Shown one piece after another: positions 33,716 to 41,170 of a stretch of DNA of 53,303 nt; positions within the stretch are counted from its first letter, which is position 1; each line of letters begins with the position of its first letter. The notes beneath the pieces are model-generated. The model saw only the letters and a list, made by a program, of their open reading frames with translations, was not told the DNA's origin and searched no databases. Origin of the DNA: Thermoanaerobacter sp049701115 (GTDB taxonomy: Bacteria > Bacillota > Thermoanaerobacteria > Thermoanaerobacterales > Thermoanaerobacteraceae). Made by a program: the position numbers and the translations under genes. The stretch spans positions 1 to 53,303 of the forward strand of contig NZ_JBNATX010000011.1 of assembly GCF_049701115.1 (NCBI RefSeq), given 5' to 3'.

Positions 33716-34354
33716 ATGAAAATAAAATGGTTAGGACATGCTTGCTTTAAATTGACTGCCGAAGATGGGACCACAATTGTCACGGACCCTTTTGATGATT
33801 CCGTAGGATACCCTATGCCAGATGTGAGAGCGGATATTGTAACTTCTTCCCATTCCCATTTCGACCACAATTATTTTAAAGCTGTAAAAGGAAAATTCGA
33901 AATAATAGACAGGATAGGAGAACATAACATAAAAGGAATAAAAATAAAAGGAGTAAGTACCTTTCATGACGAGGAGCAAGGGGCGAAGAGGGGAAAGAAC
34001 ATAGTTTTTGTTTTTGAAATTGACGGTGTGAGAGTGTGCCATATGGGAGATTTAGGACATGTATTAACAGAAAAGCAGGTCAATGAGATAGGTCCTGTAG
34101 ATGTCCTTCTTATTCCTGTAGGGGGATACTACACAATCGATGCAAAACAGGCAGTAGAAGTTATGAAACAGCTAAACCCTAAAATAACCATTCCAATGCA
34201 CTACAAAACGGAGTACATAGATTTTCCAATAGACACGGTCGACAACTTCCTGAAACTCACGAATGGGGAACAGCTTTCTTCTTCTGAGCTGGAAGTTAAG
34301 AAAGAAGATTTGGAAGGGCAGCCAAAAGTTATTGCATTAACTTTCCAAAAATAG
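33716..34354 (+). CDS. UPF0173 metallo-beta-lactamase-fold hydrolase
   Basis: A 212-residue YtkL-type metal-dependent hydrolase. The metal motif is SHSHFDHN (HxHxDH) near residue 48. Additional ligands are in THF-like STFHDE, GDLGH and PMHYKT. The substrate is unknown. ATG at 33716 has AGGAGGTGG upstream, and TGT plus TATAAT (33688-33693) makes an extended -10 promoter right after the argS terminator. It stands alone as a single-gene unit. Confidence 0.9.
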   Translation: MKIKWLGHACFKLTAEDGTTIVTDPFDDSVGYPMPDVRADIVTSSHSHFDHNYFKAVKGKFEIIDRIGEHNIKGIKIKGVSTFHDEEQGAKRGKNIVFVFEIDGVRVCHMGDLGHVLTEKQVNEIGPVDVLLIPVGGYYTIDAKQAVEVMKQLNPKITIPMHYKTEYIDFPIDTVDNFLKLTNGEQLSSSELEVKKEDLEGQPKVIALTFQK

Positions 34355-34401
34355 ATAAAAATTCTTAGAATATTAGACGTGAAAAAGGAAAACATAATAG
34401 T

Positions 34402-34737
34402 GTAAGGTTCGCGATGGTTGAGCCAAGGTCATTTAGAGGCGTGAGCCTTAAATGGCCGGCCAAAGATTGATTTTTTAAATCAGTCGGAGGGCAGATTGCA
34501 ATGCGTCTTGATAAAGCGTAGAGCTAAAAAGGATGCATTGCAGTCGAGCTAAGACTGTTATGGGTGCCGCAGGCAGAGTACGCGCTTTTGCGATGTACTT
34601 AGGCCGGAAGTCTTAAAAGAGGCTTCCTAAGGTATCCATACCAGTCGAGCATAGGTCAGTACAGGTTGTGAAGTGCCAGATGGCGCCGAAGGACCTGTAC
34701 TGGCTGAAGCGAAGACCATCGCGGACCTTACTTTTTT
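34402..34737 (+). ncRNA. Large structured RNA of unrecognised class
   Basis: A 335-nt stretch without an ORF is closed by an 18-bp stem (34402-34419 with 34714-34731, G-U pairs allowed) followed by TTTTTT, so it ends like a terminator. Inside are P2 (34422-34424 and 34427-34440 with 34445-34460, GUGA tetraloop), P3 (34465-34473/34477-34485), P4 of 14 bp (34494-34507/34532-34545), the pair 34551-34556/34609-34614 that crosses 34559-34568/34631-34640 as a possible pseudoknot, a hairpin 34577-34599, and P6 of 10 bp (34657-34666/34693-34702) with an inner 5-bp stem. CAGTCGAGC occurs twice. A TTAGAC...TAATAG promoter fits a start near 34406. I see no motifs of RNase P RNA, tmRNA, SRP RNA or 6S RNA. 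Confidence 0.8.
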
Positions 34738-34740
34738 ATT

Positions 34741-34774
34741 CAGACAAAGGGGACGGTTCCTTTTGTCTGTTTTT
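34741..34774 (+). repeat. REP unit A, hairpin with T tract
   Basis: CAGACAAAGG ... TTTTGTCTG (34741-34769) folds into a 13-bp hairpin including two G-U pairs, loop CGG, followed by TTTTT. It carries the REP core GGGGACGGTTCC, repeated five more times up to 41130. Confidence 0.8.
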
Positions 34775-34786
34775 AATTAGTTTCTG

Positions 34787-34815
34787 TTGAAAATCAAAAA
34801 GGGAAAAGGTATAAT
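34787..34815 (+). promoter_or_regulatory. Sigma-A promoter of the P-type ATPase
   Basis: TTGAAA (34787-34792), 17 bp, TATAAT (34810-34815), 45 bp before the GTG start. Confidence 0.7.
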
Positions 34816-34860
34816 GAAAATAAAAGGTAGAGCTGTAAATTGTTCTTGAGGTGATGTATT

Positions 34861-37290
34861 GTGGCGGACGAAGAAAAAGCAATGTATGAAAAAATGAGTA
34901 TAGAGGAAGTCGTAGAAAATTTAAAAGTAGACCTGAAGGAAGGCTTGACAAAAGAAGAGGTGGAAGCGAGAGCGAAAAAGTATGGATATAACGAGGTGCC
35001 AGAGAAAAAGGAGAATCCTTATATAAAATTTGCGAAAAAATTCTGGGGTTTGACTGCTTGGATGCTGGAGGCAGTCATTGTGTTATCTTACATACTTCAT
35101 AAGTATCTTGATATGTACATTATTGCTGCATTGCTTCTTGTTAATGCTGTAATAGGTTTTATGCAGGAAGAAAGAGCTTCCAAAGCTGTTGAGGCCTTGA
35201 AACAAAGGTTAAGAATAAATGCAAGGGTCCTGAGAGATGGCAAGTGGCAGCTTATACCAGCGAGAGAATTGGTGCCAGGGGATGTTATTAGGTTAAGAGC
35301 CGGTGATTTTGTTCCCGCGGATGTAAAATTGGTAGAAGGGGAAGTAGAAGTAGACCAGTCGGCTTTGACAGGAGAATCTTTAACTGTTGCAAAGAAAAAG
35401 TCTGATATGCTTTTTTCTGGTTCGATAGTAAAGTCCGGAGAAACTACTGCTGTTACTGTTTTAACAGGAGCAAATACTTATTTTGGGAAAACTACGGAGC
35501 TTGTTCAGTTAGCCAGACCTAAACTTCATGCTGAAGAGGTTACTTCTCAGGTGGTCAAATGGCTTCTTATAATAGTATCCATTGCACTTCTGGTGGCTTT
35601 TTCTGTTTCTTATATGATGAGTATAAATCTTATCGAAGTCGTTTCTTTAGCGCTTGTGCTCCTTGCTTCCTCTATACCTGTGGCTTTGCCTGCCATGTTT
35701 ACAATAAGCATGGCGATAGGGTCTATGGAGCTCGCAAAAAAAGGAGTTCTGGTCACAAGGTTAAGTGCGGCGGAAGATGCGGCTACTATGGATACATTGT
35801 GTCTTGATAAAACGGGCACAATTACTATGAACAAGCTCTCTATAACCGACGTAATTCCAATGGAAGGTTTTACTGAAAATGAGGTGTTGCTTTACGGCGC
35901 TTTAGCTTCTCAGGAAGCAAATCATGACCCTATAGATTTGGCTTTTTTGAAGGCTGTTGAGGAGAGAGGAATTTCTTTAGAAGGCTACCTGCAAAAGGTT
36001 TTTCATCCTTTTGACCCAAAGACTAGGAGGACAGAAGCTGTAATTGAGAGGGAAGGCAAGACCTTTAAAGTGATTAAAGGAGCTTTAAACGTAATAGCTG
36101 AACTTACAAAAGAGGATGAAAAAGCTTTGAATGACAAAGCAATGAATTTTGCAGAAAAGGGTTATAGAACTCTTGCTGTTGCAATGGGGGAAAGCGACGA
36201 GAATTTAAAAATAGTAGGACTTGTGGCCTTATACGATATGCCAAGGCCGGATGCCAAGAAATTCATTGAAGAGTTAAAAAGTCTGGGTGTTTCTATAAAA
36301 ATGTTGACAGGAGATGCTCTTCCTATTGCAAAGGAAACCGCAAGTCAAGTGAGCATAGGAGATAAAATAACGAATGCTCAGGAGTTTAGGGAATTAGTAG
36401 AAAAAGACCCGGAAAAAGCGGCAATGATTGCAGAAGAAAGCGATGGTTTTGCAGAAGTTTATCCACAGGATAAATACTCTATAGTAAAAAGCCTTCAAAA
36501 AAGAGGACATATCGTTGGTATGACAGGAGATGGGGTAAATGATGCTCCTTCGTTAAAACAGGCGGAAGTTGGCATAGCAGTAAGTACAGCCACCGATGTA
36601 GCAAAAGGAGCTGCGAGTGTTGTATTGACTGGAGAAGGGCTTTCAAATATAGTGGATTTAGTAAAGACGGGAAGAATGATTTACCAAAGGCTGTTGACTT
36701 GGATTTTTAATAAGGTAGTCAAGACATTCCAGATCGTTGTATTTGTAGTGGTGGCATTTTTATTGACAAAAAAATTTATAGTCTCTGCTTTTGATGTGAT
36801 ACTTTTGATGTTTGTAGTGGATTTTGTAACCCTTTCAATTTCTACAGATAATGCCAGATGGTCGAAAGATCCTGATACCTGGGATGTTAAAGGAATTGTG
36901 CTGTCCTCGATGCTTTTGGGTATACTGGTGGTAATAGAATCGTTAATCATTCTATACATTGGAATGAGATATTTGGGGCTTAATACTGATTACAATTTAT
37001 TGCGCACATATTCTTTTTCTATTCTTTTCTACTTTGGAATATTTACTGTATTTGTAGTAAGGGAAAGAGGGCATTTTTGGGAATCAATTCCCAGTAAGTC
37101 TTTGCTATATACTGTAATAGCAGACCTTATTGTAGTGACAATTTTAGTAAGTGTTGGGATACCAGGAGTTAAACCAATCCCTATAACCCACACTGCCACA
37201 GTAATCACTTTATCTTTACTGTTTTCTTTCTTAGTCAATGACCCTGTAAAGTATTTGATGCTCAGACGTAAGTCTTTAAAATCTGTTTAG
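34861..37290 (+). CDS. P3A-type (plasma-membrane proton-efflux) P-type ATPase
   Basis: An 809-residue ion pump most like archaeal and plant H+-ATPases. The order is an N-terminal cation ATPase domain, two TM helices (about 60-100), an actuator domain with TGES (about 170-173), two TM helices, the phosphorylated D316 in CLDKTGT, the nucleotide-binding domain, TGDGVNDAP, and about six C-terminal TM helices. It lacks the long regulatory tail of eukaryotic enzymes and metal-binding Cys motifs. GTG at 34861 follows GAGGTGAT. Proton export is the expected activity; another monovalent cation cannot be excluded. It stands alone between REP units. Confidence 0.88.
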   Translation: MADEEKAMYEKMSIEEVVENLKVDLKEGLTKEEVEARAKKYGYNEVPEKKENPYIKFAKKFWGLTAWMLEAVIVLSYILHKYLDMYIIAALLLVNAVIGFMQEERASKAVEALKQRLRINARVLRDGKWQLIPARELVPGDVIRLRAGDFVPADVKLVEGEVEVDQSALTGESLTVAKKKSDMLFSGSIVKSGETTAVTVLTGANTYFGKTTELVQLARPKLHAEEVTSQVVKWLLIIVSIALLVAFSVSYMMSINLIEVVSLALVLLASSIPVALPAMFTISMAIGSMELAKKGVLVTRLSAAEDAATMDTLCLDKTGTITMNKLSITDVIPMEGFTENEVLLYGALASQEANHDPIDLAFLKAVEERGISLEGYLQKVFHPFDPKTRRTEAVIEREGKTFKVIKGALNVIAELTKEDEKALNDKAMNFAEKGYRTLAVAMGESDENLKIVGLVALYDMPRPDAKKFIEELKSLGVSIKMLTGDALPIAKETASQVSIGDKITNAQEFRELVEKDPEKAAMIAEESDGFAEVYPQDKYSIVKSLQKRGHIVGMTGDGVNDAPSLKQAEVGIAVSTATDVAKGAASVVLTGEGLSNIVDLVKTGRMIYQRLLTWIFNKVVKTFQIVVFVVVAFLLTKKFIVSAFDVILLMFVVDFVTLSISTDNARWSKDPDTWDVKGIVLSSMLLGILVVIESLIILYIGMRYLGLNTDYNLLRTYSFSILFYFGIFTVFVVRERGHFWESIPSKSLLYTVIADLIVVTILVSVGIPGVKPIPITHTATVITLSLLFSFLVNDPVKYLMLRRKSLKSV

Positions 37291-37300
37291 ATAAAACACC

Positions 37301-37364
37301 GGGGACGGTTCCTTTCGTCTGAAAATCAAAATGAACGGACAAGAGGAACCGTCCCCTTTGTCTT
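37301..37364. repeat. REP units B and C as an inverted pair (REPIN-like)
   Basis: GGGGACGGTTCC (37301-37312) and its complement GGAACCGTCCCC (37345-37356) face each other with their GTCTG/GGAC flanks inside and outside. Together they can form one long hairpin in DNA or RNA, the arrangement called REPIN. Confidence 0.75.
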
Positions 37365-37382
37365 GAAAAAACTAAATTAATT

Positions 37383-37413
37383 TCAGACAGGAGGGACGGT
37401 TCCCTTTGTCTGA
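37383..37413 (+). repeat. REP unit D
   Basis: TCAGACAGGA ... TTTGTCTGA with the core GGGACGGTTCCC; a self-contained imperfect hairpin 30 bp before the ABC exporter genes. Confidence 0.75.
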
Positions 37414-37442
37414 AAATTTATTTTGTAAGGAGAGGATATTTT

Positions 37443-38378
37443 ATGAAGATAGTTAAAATGAAGGATGTAATAAAAAGGTTTGGTGATGTTATAGCTTTAG
37501 ATAATGTAAATTTAGAAATAGAAGAAGGAGAAATTTACGGTCTATTAGGCCCAAATGGGGCAGGAAAGACTACGGCTATAAGCATAATCTGTGGACTTAT
37601 AAGTTTTGATAAAGGCGAAGTTTATGTTTTTGACAAAGACATACGTAAAGATGCTGAATTTATAAAGAAAAATATAGGTATTGTGCCTCAGGATGTTGCT
37701 ATTTATGGAGATTTAACAGCCTATGAGAATGTAGCTTTTTTCGCAAGCCTTTATGGACTTGGGGGAAAAGAGCTAAAAGAAAGTGTAGAAATGGCTCTTG
37801 AATTTGTAGGTCTTTTGGATAAAGCAAAAGAAGTGCCAAATAAATTTTCAGGTGGCATGAAAAGAAGACTAAATATTGCCTGTGCCATTGCCCATAGACC
37901 TAAATTGATGATAATGGATGAACCTACAGTAGGTATAGACCCTCAATCGAGGAATCACATTTTGGAATCTGTTAAAAAGCTAAATCAAATGGGTAGTACA
38001 ATTATTTACACAAGTCACTACATGGAGGAAGTAGAGGCTATCTGCACCCGGATTTCTATAATGGACCATGGCAAGGTTATAGCTCAAGGTTCAAAGGAAG
38101 AACTCACTTCAATGGTTACAGATGTGAATACAGTTTATATTGAAATTGGCTCAATTGATGGAGTAAAAGAGGAGGAATTGAAAGGAATAAAGGGTGTAAA
38201 AGCTGTTGAGATAAGAGATAGCACGATAAAGATAACAAGTTTAAAAGATGTGGGGAATTTTAATGATGTAATACAATATTTTATTTCAAAAAACATACCA
38301 ATACGTAACCTAAGAAATGAAATTCCAGATTTGGAGACAGTTTTTCTTACACTTACAGGAAGAAAATTAAGAGATTAG
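37443..38378 (+). CDS. ABC-2 type exporter, ATP-binding protein
   Basis: The ATPase of an export complex. Walker A is GPNGAGKTT, the signature is FSGGMKRRL, Walker B is LMIMDEPTVGID and the switch His is in TSHYMEE. The C-terminal 80 residues form a DUF4162-like tail ending FLTLTGRKLRD, usual in drug- or lipid-exporting ABC-2 systems. The 311 residues are normal. ATG at 37443 follows GGAGAGGA. It starts a three-gene operon with two permeases. The operon is visibly more AT-rich than its neighbours and is bracketed by REP units. Confidence 0.92.
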   Translation: MKIVKMKDVIKRFGDVIALDNVNLEIEEGEIYGLLGPNGAGKTTAISIICGLISFDKGEVYVFDKDIRKDAEFIKKNIGIVPQDVAIYGDLTAYENVAFFASLYGLGGKELKESVEMALEFVGLLDKAKEVPNKFSGGMKRRLNIACAIAHRPKLMIMDEPTVGIDPQSRNHILESVKKLNQMGSTIIYTSHYMEEVEAICTRISIMDHGKVIAQGSKEELTSMVTDVNTVYIEIGSIDGVKEEELKGIKGVKAVEIRDSTIKITSLKDVGNFNDVIQYFISKNIPIRNLRNEIPDLETVFLTLTGRKLRD

Positions 38379-38388
38379 AGGTGAGAAT

Positions 38389-39504
38389 GTGAGAATCTTT
38401 ACCATAATGCTCAAAGAAATAAAAGAAATATTTTATAATAAGCAGGTATTGATGCTTATGATATTGCTACCCATAGTTTTGATTGGAATTTTAGGTTTTG
38501 CCTTTTCGTCAACATCAGATATAAAATTAGGGTATATAAAAGTCATATATACAGATGAAGGAGATAGGATACTTTCACAGAGTTTTAATATTTTCATTAA
38601 AGAAACTGATAAAATGGGAGTAAAATTTGTAGAAATAAAAGATGTAGATAAAGGAATAAGTGAAATAGAAAAACGCAAATATGATGGTTATGTTTTTTTA
38701 AAAGGTAAAGATATCACTTTTTATAAGAATGAAAATGGAGATATAAAAGCAGAGATTGCAGCAAGCATGATTGATTCTTTTATTGATACTTTTAAGGGAA
38801 TGACAGCGATAGCTTCACAAAATCCTGCCTTTCTTAAAAATAGCGGCGATATAAATTTAAATAAGGAATTTGTAAAAATAACCTCTATTGACAGAAAGGT
38901 TAAACAAACATCTTTTGATTATTATTCTGTTACAATGCTTACTTTGATAATTTTATACGGTGCTATGAGTGGTGTATTTTCAATAGATATGGAAAGGACA
39001 AAAAAGACAGGAGCAAGAATATTAGCTTCTCCTGTTAAGAAATATGAAATATTGATGGGGAAGGTATTAGGAGTAACTTTTTCTACCTTTATACAGGCTC
39101 TGATTATTGTTATTTTCAGCAAATATGTTTTTGGAGCTAACTGGGGGAAGGATATTGTAACAATTTTTGTAATTATAATTAGTGAAATAATCCTTGTAGT
39201 TGGTTTAGGAGTGAGTATGGGGTTTATTATAAAAAACGGAGCAATGGCACAAGGTTTACTAAACGGCATAATTCCTTTTATAGCTTTTTTAGGAGGGTCA
39301 TATTATCCTGTAAAAGAAATGGGAAGTCAGTTTATTGAAAAACTGTCCAATTATTCACCAATTACATGGACAAATGCAGCTATATTTAACGTAATATTGG
39401 GAAGCAATTATCAGTATGTACCAAAAGCCCTCATGGTAAATTTGATTCCTGCGGCCTTTTTTATAGTGTTGTCAGCTTACTTATTCAGAAGGGAGGCTTT
39501 TTGA
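38389..39504 (+). CDS. ABC-2 type exporter, permease 1
   Basis: A 371-residue membrane protein with one N-terminal TM helix (about 18-36), a large extracytoplasmic domain (about 40-175) and five to six C-terminal TM helices. This is the layout of the YhgE/DrrB-like ABC2_membrane_3 family (also LinHI, YfiMN). A typical marker is PVKKYEILMGKVLG near the inner loop. GTG at 38389 follows GAGGTGA. It should pair with the next permease as a heterodimer. The substrate is unknown; drugs or lipids are usual for the family. Confidence 0.88.
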   Translation: MRIFTIMLKEIKEIFYNKQVLMLMILLPIVLIGILGFAFSSTSDIKLGYIKVIYTDEGDRILSQSFNIFIKETDKMGVKFVEIKDVDKGISEIEKRKYDGYVFLKGKDITFYKNENGDIKAEIAASMIDSFIDTFKGMTAIASQNPAFLKNSGDINLNKEFVKITSIDRKVKQTSFDYYSVTMLTLIILYGAMSGVFSIDMERTKKTGARILASPVKKYEILMGKVLGVTFSTFIQALIIVIFSKYVFGANWGKDIVTIFVIIISEIILVVGLGVSMGFIIKNGAMAQGLLNGIIPFIAFLGGSYYPVKEMGSQFIEKLSNYSPITWTNAAIFNVILGSNYQYVPKALMVNLIPAAFFIVLSAYLFRREAF

Positions 39505-40644
39505 GTGAGAGAGCTATTTTTAATTATGAAAAATACAATGAAGCTGTTTTTTAGAAGGAAAGGGAATATTATTTTATTGATTTCGGGTATTATAATTCCA
39601 CTTTTCTTTTTGCTTTTTACCTATGGAGGCAGCGGACAGCTTAGAATAGGTGTTGTAGATAAAGATAAAAGTCTTATTTCTCAAGATTTAATTAATTCAT
39701 TAGGGGAAACTGATAAATTCAAGGTTGTTTTTTTGAAAGAAGACGAGATAAATGATAAAGTATCGAAAGGAAAAGTTGACAGCGCTATAGTGATTCCTCA
39801 AAAATTTGAGGAAGGGATTTTGAAGGGAAATCCAAAGGATGTAGAGATTGTATCAATAAAAGGGGAAGAAGCTACCTTATTTTTGAAAAGTTATCTTGAC
39901 CGCAAGATAAATGTTCTTTACAATCTGGCTAGAGCATCTTATGGTAATGAGGAAAGTTTTTATAGGATGTATAATATATATAAGAACAACCCTTTTCGCT
40001 TACAGGTTGTGATTGTTCAGGATATAAGTAAGACAGCAGTGGCAATAACGAGAAGTTTGGGATTTTTTATAATGTTTTTGATGTTTAGTACTTTTAATAT
40101 TTCTAATTTTATACTTGTAGAGAAAAGAGATAAAACTTTTTACAGAATTTTTGCCTCCCCTTTAAAGCCAAAAACTTATTTAGTGAGTAATTTCCTTTTA
40201 AATTTAATTATGACAGTTTTTCAAATAGCTTTCGTACTTTTATTTGTTACCTTTATATTAAACTTAGGCTTCACAAAAGCTACATTTGATGTCTTTTTAG
40301 TACTGGTTTCTTTTGGAATAGCTTCAATTGGTTTAAGCTCAATGATAGTTTCTTTTTCACCCTCTACAAGTTATTCTAATACCTTGTCTACTTTGATTAT
40401 CATACCTACTTGTATGTTGGGGGGAGTTTTCTGGCCGCTTTATTTAATGCCTGAAACACTTCAAAAGCTTTCTGATTTTATACCACAGAAATGGGCAATA
40501 GACGCTATAGAAAAAATTCAAATGGGTGGTAGTTTAAGCAATGTTTATATCGATATAATTATACTTTTAGCCTTTGCCTTAACTTTTATTCTTCTAGGGA
40601 TATATAAAATTAAAACTTCTGAAAAAATGGGAGATTTTATCTAA
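39505..40644 (+). CDS. ABC-2 type exporter, permease 2
   Basis: A 379-residue paralogue of permease 1 with the same layout: an N-terminal TM (about 22-38), an extracytoplasmic domain and about six C-terminal TM helices, including ASPLKPKTYLVSNFLLN at the matching inner loop. GTG at 39505 directly abuts the previous stop and has AGAAGGGAGG 8 bp upstream. The operon ends 14 bp before a REP unit, the only visible hairpin that could stop transcription. Confidence 0.88.
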   Translation: MRELFLIMKNTMKLFFRRKGNIILLISGIIIPLFFLLFTYGGSGQLRIGVVDKDKSLISQDLINSLGETDKFKVVFLKEDEINDKVSKGKVDSAIVIPQKFEEGILKGNPKDVEIVSIKGEEATLFLKSYLDRKINVLYNLARASYGNEESFYRMYNIYKNNPFRLQVVIVQDISKTAVAITRSLGFFIMFLMFSTFNISNFILVEKRDKTFYRIFASPLKPKTYLVSNFLLNLIMTVFQIAFVLLFVTFILNLGFTKATFDVFLVLVSFGIASIGLSSMIVSFSPSTSYSNTLSTLIIIPTCMLGGVFWPLYLMPETLQKLSDFIPQKWAIDAIEKIQMGGSLSNVYIDIIILLAFALTFILLGIYKIKTSEKMGDFI

Positions 40645-40658
40645 TTTATATGTTATAA

Positions 40659-40689
40659 TCAGACAAGGGGGACAGTTCCGTTTGCCTGA
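40659..40689 (+). repeat. REP unit E, upstream of the RAYT gene
   Basis: TCAGACAAGG ... TTTGCCTGA with the diverged core GGGGACAGTTCC. It sits 26 bp before the RAYT start, in the same orientation as units A, B and D. Confidence 0.75.
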
Positions 40690-40714
40690 ATTATTATTTT
40701 TGGAGTGGATGTAA

Positions 40715-41170
40715 ATGCCTAGAAAGCCAAGAGTTAAAAGAAAGAGCGGGTATTATCATGTGATGCTGCGGAGAAATGAAAAGAAAAATATATTCAGAAG
40801 TAATGAGGATAAAAAGCGCTTTATAGAAATATTGGCAGAGAAAAAACTGGGCGGGAAGTTTTATTTAACTGCTTTTTGTCTTATGAACAACCACGTTCAT
40901 TTGATGATCAAGGAAGGCAATGAGGATTTGTCAAGTTCTATTAAGAGGATTGCAGGAATTTATGCTTCTTATTTTAATAAAAAATACGATAGGGCAGGGC
41001 ATTTATTTCAGGATAGGTTTAGAAGTGAGCCGGTTGGAAATGAGAGTTACGTTATAGGATTAGTAAGATATATTCATCAAAAACCAGTAAAAACGGGACT
41101 AGTGAAAGAGGAACCGTCCCCTTTGTCTGATTGGGTAAAGAGAAAGGAGAAAGGGTATGGGGCTTTTTGA
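40715..41170 (+). CDS. REP-associated tyrosine transposase (RAYT, Y1/TnpA-like)
   Basis: A 151-residue single-domain HUH endonuclease. The HUH motif is H60-V-H62 in LMNNHVHLM; the tyrosine helix is RIAGIYASYFNKKYDRAGHLF, followed by QDRF. RAYTs are thought to mobilise REP sequences (family knowledge). ATG at 40715 has GGAGTGG upstream. REP unit E lies upstream and REP unit F lies inside the 3' end in opposite orientation, where it encodes EEPSPLSD. The last 14 bp overlap the start of the MFS gene, whose ribosome site encodes the RAYT C-terminus. Confidence 0.92.
   Translation: MPRKPRVKRKSGYYHVMLRRNEKKNIFRSNEDKKRFIEILAEKKLGGKFYLTAFCLMNNHVHLMIKEGNEDLSSSIKRIAGIYASYFNKKYDRAGHLFQDRFRSEPVGNESYVIGLVRYIHQKPVKTGLVKEEPSPLSDWVKRKEKGYGAF
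41108..41130 (-). repeat. REP unit F inside the RAYT coding sequence
   Basis: GAGGAACCGTCCCC followed by TTTGTCTGA is the inverted REP core, read in frame as EEPSPLSD near residues 132-139 of the transposase. Confidence 0.8.

Noticed and set aside
34402..34737. RNase P RNA, tmRNA, SRP RNA or an OLE-type RNA
   Set aside because: The GAAAGUCC and ACAGAA regions of RNase P, the tRNA-like ends of tmRNA and the SRP Alu/tetraloop arrangement are missing. OLE is normally longer (about 600 nt) and sits beside its own membrane protein gene; neither applies. Other rare classes could not be excluded without a search.
34741..41130. CRISPR array from the repeated GGGGACGGTTCC units
   Set aside because: The units occur in both orientations at irregular distances, without spacers of constant length and without cas genes.
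40715..41170. Complete IS200/IS605 insertion sequence
   Set aside because: There is no tnpB and the flanking hairpins are REP units shared with other intergenic sites, so RAYT is the better label.
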